From Persicaria tinctoria (lineage: Eukaryota; Streptophyta; Magnoliopsida; Caryophyllales; Polygonaceae): DNA of 64,000 nucleotides. The first letter of the stretch is position 1; the number at the start of each line of letters is the position of its first letter. Where the stretch lies: the NCBI GenBank assembly GCA_037127255.1, contig JBANSL010000009.1, forward strand, positions 24,640,475 to 24,704,474, given 5' to 3'. Both the position numbers and the translations under genes were made by a program. Positions 22,693 through 33,475 of the stretch are shown in pieces. The notes below the pieces were generated by a model. It searched no databases. It was not told the DNA's origin and saw nothing but the letters and a program-made list of their open reading frames with translations.

Positions 22693-25600
22693 GTGCCTAT
22701 GCAAGCTTGTCATATTCTATTAGGCCGTCCTTGGCAATCTGATCGTAAGGTTACTCATGATGGATTTACTAACCGCTATACCTTTACTTTTCAGGGAAAG
22801 AATGTCATTCTCAAACCCATGACACCTACGCAAGTAGCTGATGAGATTGAGAAGCGCAAGGTAAGTAAAGGTGAGTTAGATCAGGAGGCTCAGTCGAGCC
22901 AAGTGGATCCTCAAACTCGATCTAAGAGTGTGTTCTTGGCTTCCAAAAGCACATTCATGGACGACTTTACGGATGGTGGAACTGTTCTTATGCGCCTTTG
23001 CAAGAGCTTGAGTATGTTGAGTGAAGAGCTTAAAGCTTCTCTTCCATCGAACATTCTCGCCCTTCTTGAGGAGTTTAAGAATGTGTTTCCCGATGACATA
23101 CCACCAGGTCTACCCCCTATTCGTGGAATTGAGCATCAAATTGATCTTATTCCAGGGGCTGCATTACCTAATAGGTCCGCGTATCGTATGAATCCCACTG
23201 AGACCCAAGAGGTCCAAACCCAAGTCCAGGAACTGTTGGATAAGGGTTATATTCGAATTAGCTTAAGTCCTAGTGCTGTGCCTGTGTTATTAGTCCCTAA
23301 GAAAGATGGTTCATGGAGAATGTGTGTAGATTATAGGGCTATTAATAACATTACTATTAAATATCGTCACCCTATTCCTAGATTAGATGATATGCTAGAT
23401 GAGTTACATGGAGCTTCTATATTCTCTAAAATTGATCTTAGAAGTGGCTATCATCAAATTAGAATGAAAGAAGGTGATGAATGGAAAACAGCCTTTAAGA
23501 CTAAGCTAGGCTTATATGAGTGGTTGGTTATGCCTTTTGGTTTAACTAATGCTCCTAGTACTTTTATGCGCTTAATGAATCATGTGCTTCGAGATTTCAT
23601 TGGAAAATTTATTGTAGTTTATTTTGATGATATTCTGATTTATAGCAAGTCTTCTAATGAACATGAATCACATTTTAGAGAAGTGCTTAAAACACTAAGA
23701 ATTGAACGCTTGTATGCTAATTTAAAGAAATGTGAGATATGTAATGAACAAGTGTCTTTTCTTGGATTTGTAGTGAGTTCGAATGGACTGCGTGTCGATG
23801 AGGCTAAGATCAAGGCGATCCAGGAATGGCCAACACCCACCAACATCGGCCATGTGCGCAGCTTCCAAGGATTGGCGAGCTTCTATCGTCGATTCGTGCG
23901 AGATTTCAGCACCATCTCGGCACCCCTCACTGAGCTCACGAAAAAGAGGAGTGAATTCACATGGGGACCAGCTCAGGAGGAAGCATTCAACACACTTAAG
24001 GACAAGCTCACTCGCGCACCTCTATTAGCTTTGCCAGACTTTGCTCAGCCTTTTGAAGTAGAGTGTGATGCTAGCGGAGCCGGAATTGGTGGAGTCCTTA
24101 TGCAGGGAGGTAAGCCTATTGCTTTCTTTTCTGAGAAGTTGAAAGGTGCTTGTCTTAATTACTCTACCTATGATAAGGAATTGTATGCTTTGTTTAGAGT
24201 ACTTAAGACATGGTCTCACTATCTATGGCCTAGCGAGTTTATTCTTAGAACTGATCATGAATCATTGAAAAACTTTAAAAGCCAAGATAAACTTGATAGG
24301 AGGCATGGTAGATGGATGGAATTCATTGAAACATTTCCTTATGTGATTAAGTATAAGAAAGGCAAAGACAATGTGGTTGCTGATGCATTATCTAGAAGAC
24401 ATGTTCTTTTAACCACTTTGGATTCTAGAGTCTTATGCTTTGTTTACATAAAGGAATTGTATGAATCTGATTTGGATTTTGGAGATATATTTCGAAAATG
24501 CCTAGAAAAGGGTCCTAATGACAGCTTTTACATACATCAAGGATTCTTATTTCGAAAAGATCAAGTGTGCATTCCTAGGTGTTCTCTACGATTATTACTT
24601 GTTAGTGAAGCCCATAGTGGTGGATTAATGGGACATTTTGGTAGGGATAAGACATATAACACAATGAAATCACATTTTTATTGGCCGCATATGCTTAGGG
24701 ATGTAGAACATTGCCTTAAAAGATGCATAGATTGCATAAAAGCCAAAGCAAAGCTTATGCCCCATGGCCTTTATACACCACTGCCGATACCCTCAGCCCA
24801 TTGGGAAGACATTTCTATGGACTTTATAGTTGGGTTGCCTAGAACTAAGAAGGGGAGAGATTCAATCTTTGTAGTGGTTGATAGATTCTCTAAAATGGCT
24901 CATTTCATTGCATGTCATAAAACTGATGATGCTACCAACGTTGCTAATCTATTCTTTAGAGAAGTAGTTAGGTTGCATGGCGTGCCTAAAACCATTGTTA
25001 GTGATAGGGATGTGAAATTCTTAAGTCATTTTTGGCGTACCTTATGGAATAAATTGGGAACTAGATTGCTATTCTCTACTTCTAGCCACCCCCAAACTGA
25101 TGGCCAAACTGAGGTGACTAATAGAACCCTTGCTACTGTCGTAAGAGCCATTATTAGGAAGAATTTGAAACTTTGGGAAGAAGCCTTACCTCATGTGGAA
25201 TTTGCTTATAATCGAACCATGCATTCGGCTACTAAAATCAGTCCATTTGAATGTGTGTATGGTGTTAATCCACTAACCCCTTTTGATCTTACTCCATATC
25301 CTATGAGAGACAAAGAATCATTTGAGGCAGGTAAGCATGTCGAGTTCATCAAGGAGCTGCATGAACGAACTCGAGAGAAGCTAAAGCTAAAGGCTGAATA
25401 CAATGCTAACAAGGCCAACAAGGGACGTCGTTTGGTCACATTTCAGCCTGGAGATCTTGTATGGGTGCACTTGAGGAAGGAGCGGTTTCCAGAAGCCCAG
25501 AAGAACAAGTTGTCGCCTCATGGTGATGGACCATTTCGGATCAAGAAGAGAGTGGGCGACAATGCCTACCAATTGGAGCTTCCTCGAGACATGGGCGTGA

Positions 25601-25701
25601 GCGCTACATTCAACGTCGTCGATCTAATCCCTTACTTCGCTGTGGATGAAGACTTGGATTCGTGGTCGAATCCTTTTCAAGAAGGGGAGGTTGACGCGTG
25701 A
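22693..25701 (+). CDS. Element A Pol: reverse transcriptase, RNase H, integrase (open for about 1000 codons)
   Basis: Continues the gag-protease frame after the TGA at 22660. Residues are counted from 22693. [33 protein letters not shown] and the catalytic [11 protein letters not shown] (about residues 310-320). RNase [31 protein letters not shown]. Integrase: zinc-binding [19 protein letters not shown] with CLKRCIDC, then the catalytic core with [19 protein letters not shown] and [10 protein letters not shown]. The C-terminal module has [12 protein letters not shown] and [12 protein letters not shown]; no clear chromodomain is seen. The stop TGA lies 10 bases into the 3' LTR. The 5' LTR has GGA at the same place, so the original protein ran on into the LTR. 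Confidence 0.93.
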   Translation: MPMQACHILLGRPWQSDRKVTHDGFTNRYTFTFQGKNVILKPMTPTQVADEIEKRKVSKGELDQEAQSSQVDPQTRSKSVFLASKSTFMDDFTDGGTVLMRLCKSLSMLSEELKASLPSNILALLEEFKNVFPDDIPPGLPPIRGIEHQIDLIPGAALPNRSAYRMNPTETQEVQTQVQELLDKGYIRISLSPSAVPVLLVPKKDGSWRMCVDYRAINNITIKYRHPIPRLDDMLDELHGASIFSKIDLRSGYHQIRMKEGDEWKTAFKTKLGLYEWLVMPFGLTNAPSTFMRLMNHVLRDFIGKFIVVYFDDILIYSKSSNEHESHFREVLKTLRIERLYANLKKCEICNEQVSFLGFVVSSNGLRVDEAKIKAIQEWPTPTNIGHVRSFQGLASFYRRFVRDFSTISAPLTELTKKRSEFTWGPAQEEAFNTLKDKLTRAPLLALPDFAQPFEVECDASGAGIGGVLMQGGKPIAFFSEKLKGACLNYSTYDKELYALFRVLKTWSHYLWPSEFILRTDHESLKNFKSQDKLDRRHGRWMEFIETFPYVIKYKKGKDNVVADALSRRHVLLTTLDSRVLCFVYIKELYESDLDFGDIFRKCLEKGPNDSFYIHQGFLFRKDQVCIPRCSLRLLLVSEAHSGGLMGHFGRDKTYNTMKSHFYWPHMLRDVEHCLKRCIDCIKAKAKLMPHGLYTPLPIPSAHWEDISMDFIVGLPRTKKGRDSIFVVVDRFSKMAHFIACHKTDDATNVANLFFREVVRLHGVPKTIVSDRDVKFLSHFWRTLWNKLGTRLLFSTSSHPQTDGQTEVTNRTLATVVRAIIRKNLKLWEEALPHVEFAYNRTMHSATKISPFECVYGVNPLTPFDLTPYPMRDKESFEAGKHVEFIKELHERTREKLKLKAEYNANKANKGRRLVTFQPGDLVWVHLRKERFPEAQKNKLSPHGDGPFRIKKRVGDNAYQLELPRDMGVSATFNVVDLIPYFAVDEDLDSWSNPFQEGEVDA

Positions 25702-26695
25702 CCATCTTCTACAACTCCAGACACACCCATTATACTTGGAGAAGGACCAATGACTCGAGCTAGAGCTAAGAAGCTTCAGAGAGACTCATTCAACTTTGTG
25801 GGTCATGCTTTGTTCTCGGGCAAGGTTCAACTCCCCGAGCCTACATTGAAGAATTACATGTGCATAGGAGTTGCTGAAGGTATCGATGCCGACACCAGAG
25901 GTATCGACGCCAACGTCTAAACCCATGTTTGAGCACTGAAGGCCTCGGCGCCAACACTCAGCCCTCGGCGCCGACACCAGTTTGCCTAGAAACCATGTGG
26001 GCCGAATTGGGCTTATTTAAGTTGTTATTTTAAGACCTTATTTACTTATGTTTTAGGTGTTATTTTCTTAAGTCCATTAGATGTTAGTTTTATCTTATTC
26101 TATCTTCTTTTACTTAGGAAAACCGGCCCAACAGATTCCATGGCCTATATATTTCGATTTCAGCTTTGTAATTCAATTGGAACATTCATAATACAAGTTA
26201 TTCTTCTCAAACGTGTGAAACACGTAGAGAGAAAGAGATCTGGCCGAATTGAGCAGTGCTCTTCAGGGTCTCGAATCGATTGATAATCTCAGCTTGGTTT
26301 GCTTTGCCGTTCATCAACTTCGCAAGACTTGATGATCCTAGTATCCACAAGCCCCCTCCTTGTGCCTTCAAGTTGTCCGCTTGATTGTGTAGGGTTGTAG
26401 AGGCGGGTTGTGTAGTCATTGGTATTGGTTCCTACCCTCTGAGGAGGCCTGGGGTCTTTATCTTGTTCTACATAGATCGTTTCAGTCCATATCAGGTCGT
26501 CTCTTTTCATTCTTTACATTAACTTTTGAGTCTTTCTTTGTTCTTGCTGCGTTCTTGGTTTTCTTGATCGATCTTGAACCTTTTCTTGGTCGAATATTGT
26601 TGTTCTTGTTGAGTCTTGATTCGTGTCTTTTGTTTCTTGTTTAGTTTCTTGCTTGTTGTCGAAGATCGGACCACCTCACGGCTAACCCCGTATCA
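25692..26695 (+). repeat. Element A 3' LTR
   Basis: 1004 bases from TGACGCGTGACC to CGTATCA. It is uninterrupted, so it serves as the reference for the split 5' LTR. Confidence 0.92.
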
Positions 26696-26700
26696 CTTAC
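26696..26700. repeat. Target site duplication CTTAC of element A, right copy
   Basis: Identical to 13076-13080. Confidence 0.9.
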
Positions 26701-27629
26701 TCTGGATGGTTCTCTCCTCTCACTCACATTTTCCAACACTACTCAGTGTTGCTCTCACCTCTCCTTTTTTTTGCAACAGGCAACACTCCTAACTTCCCTT
26801 TTTCTAGTGCAATGGCACGGCACTCAAGAACTTGAATAAACGCTAGCAACAACTAGCACCAACAATAGTAACCACCCACTTGAAATCCATCAGCAGAAAT
26901 AGGCAACGCAACAACAATAATAGTGGAAAAGTTAATCATCAACAACCAAATCCACTACGAAGCACACACTAGCTGAACGAATAACTAACAACTTGTAAGC
27001 AACAACACAAGGGCCTTTCGGCGAGTATTTACCAAAACCCGCTATGGTCCTTAGGCAATGCAAAACAAGTGATTTAGCCCGAATAAAAATTGAAATTGCA
27101 ATGTAGGAAGAAACTAAGTAATATCTATGAAGCTCGGAAGACAAGACAAACACTAATTCACAAATATGGGAAATAAATCAGTGCTTGTAAAAGTTCATTT
27201 TTATATTTTTTTTCGCTTAACAAGGTTCTTTCTCTTTCTTTTTTGCTATAAAGCCACGGTTACAGGCTCTTTTTTTTGTGGAAGCTAATTAAACTGATTT
27301 GCCATTTTTTTTAAATGAACAAAAAAAATTATCTCCCTCAAAATGTTTAGTTAAATGGGAGCAGCTCAAAGATCAAGTGATTGCTCCGTAGCTTGATTTG
27401 TAACGCTCCCATAAGCCACTCAAGCAACAAGGCTGGAATCAATCGGTGGTCAACAAGAACAAAGAAGAAGAAAATGCAATGGAGAAGAGAACAAGCACAC
27501 AAGACACGTGAATTTGGAGGACGAACAATTGCAATCTCTTGGGCCTAATCAAGCAAGTTTTGCAAAAACTAAAGATTAAGCAAAAAGATAATAATTCGCA
27601 CCCCGAAAGATTGAGGAACACTTGCAGTT
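26696..27629 (-). other. Element G leader, LTR-proximal part
   Basis: Untranslated leader between the primer site and the element A insertion. It is A/T-rich with several poly(T) runs at 27200-27330. Open frames here look accidental. Confidence 0.65.
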
Positions 27630-27641
27630 TCTCTGATACCA
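27630..27641 (-). other. Primer binding site, tRNA-iMet (element G)
   Basis: The minus strand reads TGGTATCAGAGA, two bases inside the LTR end. Confidence 0.8.
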
Positions 27642-27643
27642 CT

Positions 27644-28786
27644 TGACGTGCTCGGATCCGGCCTCGAGCAAAAGGACCGGCGAAGATAGTTCTGAGAAGT
27701 TGGGAAATTGTGGACAACTTTTGAGTCAACAGATCAGTCTTCAAAGATTGCCGATTTCCTGTCGATTGGCTCGATTTTTGGGGACTTGTGAGTGCTACTT
27801 TGTAGATCTTGAAGTCATGATCACGTATTGGGGCAGATCTTGTCAATAAGAGGTCAGACAAAGCGGGAAACAGCGTTTTACCAGGACGTCGCCTGAGCAG
27901 AAGCGATTCGGAACGAGGGATTGAGGGTCTGTTTGGAGTGACGTTTTGGGGGTGATTTGAGGGTGATGATGGGGTTGTGGAAGGCCTTAGAATGGTGGTA
28001 AGGTGGGGGATGAGGGTTGAGGGATATGTGATGCAAGATTGCCCTCGTCCTCGTACTCCGACCTCTTTCCAACACTCCATCTTCCACACTCTCGGCCTCG
28101 CACTCTAAGTGTTTCCGACCCTTTGATTTTGTCGTCTCTCACTAAGGAATCTCCTTCAGTATCTCACCGAAGGTTTTGTTCCCAACCTCTCACCTAAGAA
28201 CGAGATTCTTGACCCGAATCACTTGAAGCTAAAGGCTTAACTTTTCTAAAAATTCAACTTAACTTCAAATGAAAGTGTTTACAACTATATATATTGTACG
28301 ATAATCATCAAAACAACTTGGAAATTAATAAAAGAAAAGGGCATAAGCTAACTTAGTGTCTTGGAATTTCCTTGGCCAGCTCACCAAACACCTTCGTTGA
28401 CCACAATGCATGATTCATGCATAAAAGATGGCATAAAAATATAATATAATTAAGGTGTAGAATTTATGTAGGCATTGGCATTTGCGTGGCCACTTCAACC
28501 CGTCACCTTCTCCGTTTGACCTTCAATCAGCACAGATTCAATCTTAATTTGCAATAGAGTGACCATGTGTCGAGGTGACTCCTCAAAGGTAAGAACTGAC
28601 TGACCAAGTAAGCGAGCTCGAGCTCTCGTCAAAGGTGGGGTAGCTCGAGGTAAAAGCGGTTCCTCTTCAATCTCCTCCTCGATAGCATCTTCAATACCAT
28701 CCATCTGACCTCCATCCCTAGCATCTTGATCTCCATCCTGATCATCGGATAACCTAGCTCCGTCGAGGGTCAGAATCACCATGTCA
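27644..28786 (-). repeat. Element G 5' LTR
   Basis: On the minus strand it starts TGACATGG and ends CACGTCA, about 1,143 bases. The first 290 bases are an open frame with PPLTRARARLLGQ, similar to the Arg-Ala-Arg tail in the LTR of element A. The bases beyond the outer end (cattg, 28787-28791) would be the target duplication. The partner copy is not in the window. Confidence 0.8.
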
Positions 28787-29765
28787 CATTGGTAGGTTTT
28801 GATGACCCTTTGAAATTGTGTTTTGACGAATGTGTGGAATTGGGTATTTTGGTGAAAGTTTCGGATTTGTGTTTAAGAGGAAAAACCCAAACAAAATTAG
28901 TATAATCATCCACAAGCACCAAATCGAATCGAAAACCACTAACACTTAATACCGTAGATGTTCATAAATCACAATGAACAATATCGAACCAATCAAAAGT
29001 TTGTGAAGGTGAAAGTGAAAATGGGAGACACTTGTTTTTGGCAATGTGACAAGACGAACAAATGGCCTTAGAATCGGCCTTATTGAAACCAATGCAACTA
29101 TGTCGAGAAAGGGCTCGAAGGACATGAGCACCCGAATGACCTAAGCGAGCATGCCACACGGAGCTAGGGGCGGCGGTGTAGAAGGCAGTAGGGAGTGCGG
29201 AGGTGGAGGCGGTGGTGACGAGGTAAAGTATGCTCTCACTATCGCACCTCAGAGTTGTGTCCCCAGTATTGAGATCCTTCACAGAAAAGCCAATGGGTCA
29301 AATTGCACTGCCACATTATTATTAGTAACAAATTTTCGGACAGAGACAAGGTTCTTGACAATTTTGGGTGCATGGACAACATTGTTGAGGCGTAGTAGAG
29401 GGGTCTTTGAGAGGTTAGCATTCCCCGAATCAACAACATGGTTGGATGTCCCATTGCCAACGAAAATTCGATGTAAAGTGGACGAATTAGAATAGGCAGA
29501 GAGGGTACCTTGATCGTTCATGGTGTGGGATGTAGCCCCGGTATCCATGTACCAATTGCCCTCCGGAGGTTGGAGGGACATGGTGTTGAAAGCGGCGTCG
29601 ATGTCGGACGGGGACGGGGTGAACTGGGGTTGAGTGTAGTACGTCTGGGGCTGTTGCTGCTGCGGTGGGCGGTACCGGGGTGGTGGCGGGGTAGGCGAGT
29701 ACGGACACAGTGGTTGGGGCCACTGCTGCGGTTGTTGGAAGTAGTAGCCGGGGTAGGGCGGCGGG
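28787..29765 (-). pseudogene. Copia gag tail, protease and integrase N-terminus
   Basis: The minus strand encodes a Pro/Gln-rich stretch (YYFQQPQQWPQP). The protease follows (NWYMDTGATSHTMNDQG, active-site DTGA; NLVSVRKFVTNNNVAVQFD), then the integrase zinc region (VWHARLGHSGAHV, AICSSCHIAKNKCLPF) and the start of the catalytic domain (DIVHCDL). A one-base loss near 29280 shifts the frame between protease and integrase. The integrase core is cut at 28787. Copia order (protease, then integrase) separates it from the Ty3 elements. Confidence 0.9.
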
Positions 29766-30737
29766 TAGGGCTGGGCAAAATTTGGATCGGACCGGAATCG
29801 GACCGGGATCAGACCGGAAATTACGGTCTTTGGATCGGACCGGAATATTACGGTCCGGTCCACGGTCCAAGAAAATCTTATTTCCAGTTTCCGGTCCAAA
29901 CCCGGGACCAGACCGGAATTTCCGGTCCGGACCGGAAATGGACCGGATTTCCTAAAAAAAAAAAAAAAAAAAAAAGAGGAAGTGAAAAGACAGGAGAGAA
30001 ACTCAGACTCTCCATTCTCCAATGCTTCTTCTTCTTGTGTTTCTCGCTCTTTGTTGGTGGCTCATCTTCTCCATTGTACCTCCATGTTTTCCGGCGACCT
30101 TCACCACCCTTAGATTCCGTCGGCCCCATAGACCCCTCTCTTACCCCATTGTTAAATCGTTTTCTCTCTCGTTACTCAAAAATCATAAAATCGCTCTTCT
30201 GACCGATGAGGAAACCCAACTTTTCCCCACCCACGGTGGTGGTCGGATGCTCTTCCTCCCCACCGGCGTCTCTACTTGTTCTCACAAACCTCCCCTTCCC
30301 TCATATTGTTCCACACAATGCTCGGATACATCCTTTCTCTCATCTTTTCGCTACTACGAAAACAACTTCTGGGTGATCTATTTGCTCAGATCTAGGGTTC
30401 GATGGAGCTCTTCCGGTGGTGCCGCCGCCCCCATACACTCTCCCTTTGCTTGATCTTTTAGATCCACAAGGTTCCGAGCCAGATCCGCCCTCTCCTTTGA
30501 CCGTACGTCGTCATCCTCGCTCGTGGGTGCTCACTGCTGAGTTTCTTCCCTCTCCGGGTATGGCTGTAGTGATGCATACGGTCCTACCGGTCCGTGGACC
30601 GGAAAACCCGGGACCAAATTTCCCGGTCCCGGTCCGATCCACGGTCCGTGTTCATGAAAATTCTGGTCCGCCGGTCTTGGACTGGACCGGAATTTCCGGT
30701 CCGGTCCGATCTGGTCCAGACCGGATGCCCAGCCCTA
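29766..30737 (+). mobile_element. Non-autonomous hAT element, 972 bp, with perfect 8-bp duplication
   Basis: The terminal inverted repeats are TAGGGCTGGGC at 29766 and GCCCAGCCCTA ending at 30737. The flanking 8-bp copies are gcggcggg (29758-29765 and 30738-30745). Both subterminal regions (about 29780-29960 and 30590-30730) are dense in GGACCGGAAT-type motifs in both orientations, probable transposase binding sites. It has no transposase. The ends match the hAT at 7314. Its removal rejoins the copia gag reading (WHPP with PPYPGYYF). Confidence 0.93.
30000..30560 (+). other. Central cargo of the hAT element (possible captured gene piece)
   Basis: The centre is unlike the subterminal repeats. 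It has an open frame at 30022-30453 (143 codons) with a hydrophobic start followed by a Pro/Ser-rich part. I do not recognise a family. It could be a captured 5' exon of a host gene or simply non-coding filler. Confidence 0.35.
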
Positions 30738-30905
30738 GCGGCGGGTGCCAGGGGTGCTGCTGGTGGCATCCGTGGCTACGGTTTCCAGAACCGCAGTGAT
30801 TGTGGTGACCACCTTTGCCCTGGGGTCGGTTGGCGTGGCGAGGTCCCGGGTCCGGCTGCGTGGGCGGGAGATCGCCGGAGCTGATGAGTGCCTATTGAGG
30901 GTCGG
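30738..30905 (-). pseudogene. Copia gag C-terminal segment
   Basis: The minus strand reads a Gly/His/Asn-rich stretch (GPRHANRPQGKGGHHNHCG) that continues directly into the Pro-rich tail on the other side of the hAT. This is typical of copia gag ends. The right limit is uncertain. Confidence 0.6.
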
Positions 30906-31105
30906 AGTCGCGACCCTTGCACACCTTCTAACGGGAGAGCATGCTACAGGTGGTGATTTCACTTATCTCGAGTGAGACTTTGAAGATTTCCCATTAATAG
31001 CATACATTATTAAGATTCTTGAAATATCCGTGATTGCACGTCCTTGTTGGTTTAATAAGCATATCACTATAATTAAAGTTAGAAGGCGTGCAAGGGTCGC
31101 GAGTC
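30903..31105. repeat. Inverted repeat of about 28 bases around a 150-base centre
   Basis: gagtcgcgacccttgcacac (from about 30905) is mirrored by gcgtgcaagggtcgcgagtc (to about 31105). In addition a 26-base phrase beginning tttaataagcatatcact occurs at about 31051 and again at about 31121. This could be a small inverted-repeat element or a footprint of local rearrangement. Confidence 0.55.
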
Positions 31106-32910
31106 ATTAACAAATAACATATTTAATAAGCATATCACTATAATTAAACTAATAATTTCCCATTAATTTATACTCGTGTCAACTTATGAATAGGGAGATA
31201 AATTACATCAAGCAGACGAATATGCAATTTATCAAAACTGGCAAGGGAATTGGCAACAGGGCCGCATTCGACACGGAAGAATTAAAAAGGCACGTCAAAT
31301 GAATCACAAAACATGCAAAGGGCGTTGAACGAAACCACTTTCCTTAACCTTCAATGATCGGTTGACAACAACAAGACGAGATTTTAGCACCTACCGAATC
31401 CAACGAAAAAGGGATGTTTAATGATTTTTCATACAATTAACTTTACTTAACTCAATTTAAAATTGAATTAATTCTATAAAGTTAAGAATTTATACCGATA
31501 TAAATTCCTCGGGGAGCGGGATCCGGCGTAGGTGCTTCGGGATTGACGGGTGTCGCTGAAACGGGCAAGAATTGAATCGGGTTAAGAACTATGGGTGGCT
31601 GAATTAATTAAAAATTAATTGAGGCCGAAATACTAATAAAACATGAACTGATGGTGGTTTCTGTAATTTTGCAAAAAGAGATTGAAATCTCCTATTTGAT
31701 TCAATCGGAGTTGCGTACCGAGACGAAGAAGAAGCAACAGTGATGAAGGGCGATGGCTCAGCCCGGTGTAACAGGAATAATGGTTTTGGTTTTGAATCGA
31801 GGTTAGACATGCAGTCAAGTGGCCTTCGGCCTTTATGCTTGCAGAGCAATAGGCTTGTTCTTGTTAGTGTGTTTGGTTCCCGGTCTAAGTAAACCGGTTT
31901 GTTAGTGTTTTTAATTCCCAGCAAACCCATGGTTTATATGACTATATGTACTGATCTCCAAATCCAGTAGAAGGTATCCAAATACAAATTATCAAATTCC
32001 AATCTCAAACTCTCTCAAATCAGTTCACTTGCATCCTCCTCCTTCGAATCAGCGCTTCTATCTAGGGTTGGTTGTGCTCATCTTCGAACTCAATTACGAG
32101 TTTCTAGATCAAGATTTATCGGTTACCTTGTCACTTCTGAGTTTCCGCTGTATCAATGGCGTTGATGGTCGGAAATCCCGTCTCACCTGGCTCTTCCTCC
32201 AACGTCGATAGCTAACGGCGCAGGCGAGGGCCTCGGCGGCAATGGACAGCGGTAAGGCGGGAATCGGGGCGACGACGACAATGGCTCCTACCTCCGGCGG
32301 TGGCGAACATGGAAGGAGGCTACGGCTTGGCTCGTGGAGTGTCTCCGGGAAAGGGCTATGGCCAGCGGTGATGGGCTCGACAAGGATGGGCGCTCTCCGG
32401 GCAGGGGCTTTGATCGCAGTGGCTCGGCGGCGAAGGTGATGATCGGGCGGCGATGGTTGGATGGATAACAAGGTGCGGTGATGGTGGTCAGGTTGGCTGC
32501 TCACGGCTCCGGAGTAACGGGGAGGATGATGAGAGACGGTGATGTGGGGGATTTTGGGTTGTGGGAAACCCTAATATTTGTCGTGCATTGATTCTTTGTG
32601 ATTAAGAATCAATACACGATAAAGATAGGTTTTTCTCCTTTAACGGGATGAATATTATTTAATTTAACTTTATAAATTAAATAAAGTTAAATTAAATAAT
32701 AAGAGTATGCTGAGGATTTATGTAATTAAATCAACTCATATATTATTTATCTTTAGAATAATTTAATTATTCTAATTCATACCATATATCTTATGTGAAT
32801 TTATTGAATGACCAAATTCATAAGATATATATTATAGTTTGATTATAATATAGATTTATTTAATTAAATAAAAATAAGAAATAGCCCAAAAATAATTTGG
32901 GGTATTTCAG
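31106..32910. other. Unidentified insertion inside the copia gag
   Basis: Copia gag stops at 32911 and resumes only left of about 30905, so this stretch is foreign to it. It has an AT-rich right part (32580-32910), a GC-rich centre (32030-32560) and a mixed left part. Read on the minus strand the right edge begins TGAAATACCCC, as an LTR might, but I find no second LTR or duplication. No protein family is recognised. Confidence 0.45.
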
Positions 32911-33257
32911 GTCGCCCGTGCTGATTTGATGCGCTGCCAAACTTCCCTAGCCGAGGAGCCCGACTTGATGACCATCAGCAACACTTCCTCGGAGATCGTC
33001 GCATAGATCCAAGAGAGGACGATCGAGTCTAATTGTTGCCAGTGAGTGTGGGAGATGCCTTCCGGACGATCAGAGCCATCGATGTGATGTAGAACATCAT
33101 GGGCGGTGGCGGTAACCTGAAAAAGCTCAGCCCAAGTATGCTATTGGATTTTGTGGATGTCAAGAGTGAGAGGGATATGGTGTTTGATGTTGGAGAAAGA
33201 TTGAGCGAAATGAAAAGGGGTGGCAGCGTCGGTGGGTGGCGGGTTGGGATCTGCCAT
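32911..33257 (-). pseudogene. Copia gag N-terminus
   Basis: The ATG at 33257 gives MADPNPPPTDAATPFHFAQS, then a TAG where a Tyr codon is expected. It continues with TWAELFQVTATAHDVLHHID and YATISEEVLLMVIKS. This is the UBN2/copia-type gag start with its usual Trp and His residues. It ends abruptly at the insertion. Confidence 0.85.
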
Positions 33258-33319
33258 GGGAAGCGGAAAAATGATCGTTAGGGTTCTTGAGATCGGGTTA
33301 GGAAATTCAAGAACGGATG

Positions 33320-33329
33320 CGTGATACCA
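33320..33329 (-). other. Copia primer binding site
   Basis: The minus strand reads TGGTATCACG directly after the LTR end, a tRNA-Met-type site. Confidence 0.65.
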
Positions 33330-33475
33330 TGTAATTAGAGATGATTAGGGTAATTGAGTCCTCAAAGGGATCTCATTCTATCTCCTCGTATATAAATGGG
33401 ATTACAAGATATTACAATATTAACAAATATCAAAGATATGATTTTCCAAATCCCGGATATCTCTATATCCTAACA
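33330..33475 (-). repeat. Short copia LTR (146 bases)
   Basis: The minus strand starts TGTTAGGATATAG and ends TAATTACA, next to the primer site. It contains a TATATA stretch. The following bases cgtat (33476-33480) would be the target duplication. The length is short for copia but not exceptional. Confidence 0.7.

Larger units (their letters stand above)
13081..26695 (+). mobile_element. Ty3/gypsy LTR retrotransposon A, with element B inside its 5' LTR
   Basis: A full element with two LTRs (13081-13514 plus 18926-19547, and 25692-26695), a tRNA-iMet primer site at 19551-19562, a long leader, gag and pol, and a perfect 5-bp duplication. Without element B it is about 8.2 kb. The LTR pair differs at about 17 positions by eye over roughly 990 bases, so it is a fairly recent insertion. 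Gag-pol has three in-frame stops, so the copy is no longer autonomous. The C-terminal Pol motif NPFQEGE and the lack of a clear chromodomain are most like CRM-type chromoviruses; that assignment is tentative. Confidence 0.92.
7315..28786 (-). mobile_element. Ty3/gypsy element G, degraded and split by four nested insertions
   Basis: Pieces of one minus-strand element can be joined in order: 5' LTR (28786-27644), primer site (27641-27630), leader (27629-26696 and 13080-12847), gag (12846-11597), then protease, reverse transcriptase and RNase H (8711-7315). The gaps are a plus-strand Ty3 element A (13081-26695, with B inside it) and a LINE (8712-11579). A hAT begins at 7314. Target duplications support the joins for element A and the LINE. 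Integrase and the 3' LTR should lie beyond the hAT, outside the window. Many in-frame TGA and TAG codons show it is old. Confidence 0.85.
28787..33475 (-). mobile_element. Ty1/copia retrotransposon, partial and interrupted
   Basis: The minus strand shows a short LTR (33475-33330), a primer site (33329-33320), gag N-terminus (33257-32911), a foreign stretch of about 1.9 kb, gag C-terminus, a non-autonomous hAT (30737-29766), protease and the start of integrase up to 28787. There the element is cut by element G. The rest should lie beyond the left edge of the window. It is the outermost member of the nest. Confidence 0.85.

Noticed and set aside
27439..28089. 216-codon open frame on the minus strand
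   Set aside because: It lies across the LTR, primer site and leader of element G, has no domain and a composition typical of LTR sequence. Treated as accidental.
32109..32504. 131-codon minus-strand and overlapping plus-strand frames
   Set aside because: GC-rich stretch open on both strands, Pro/Arg-rich, no family recognised. Not called as a gene.
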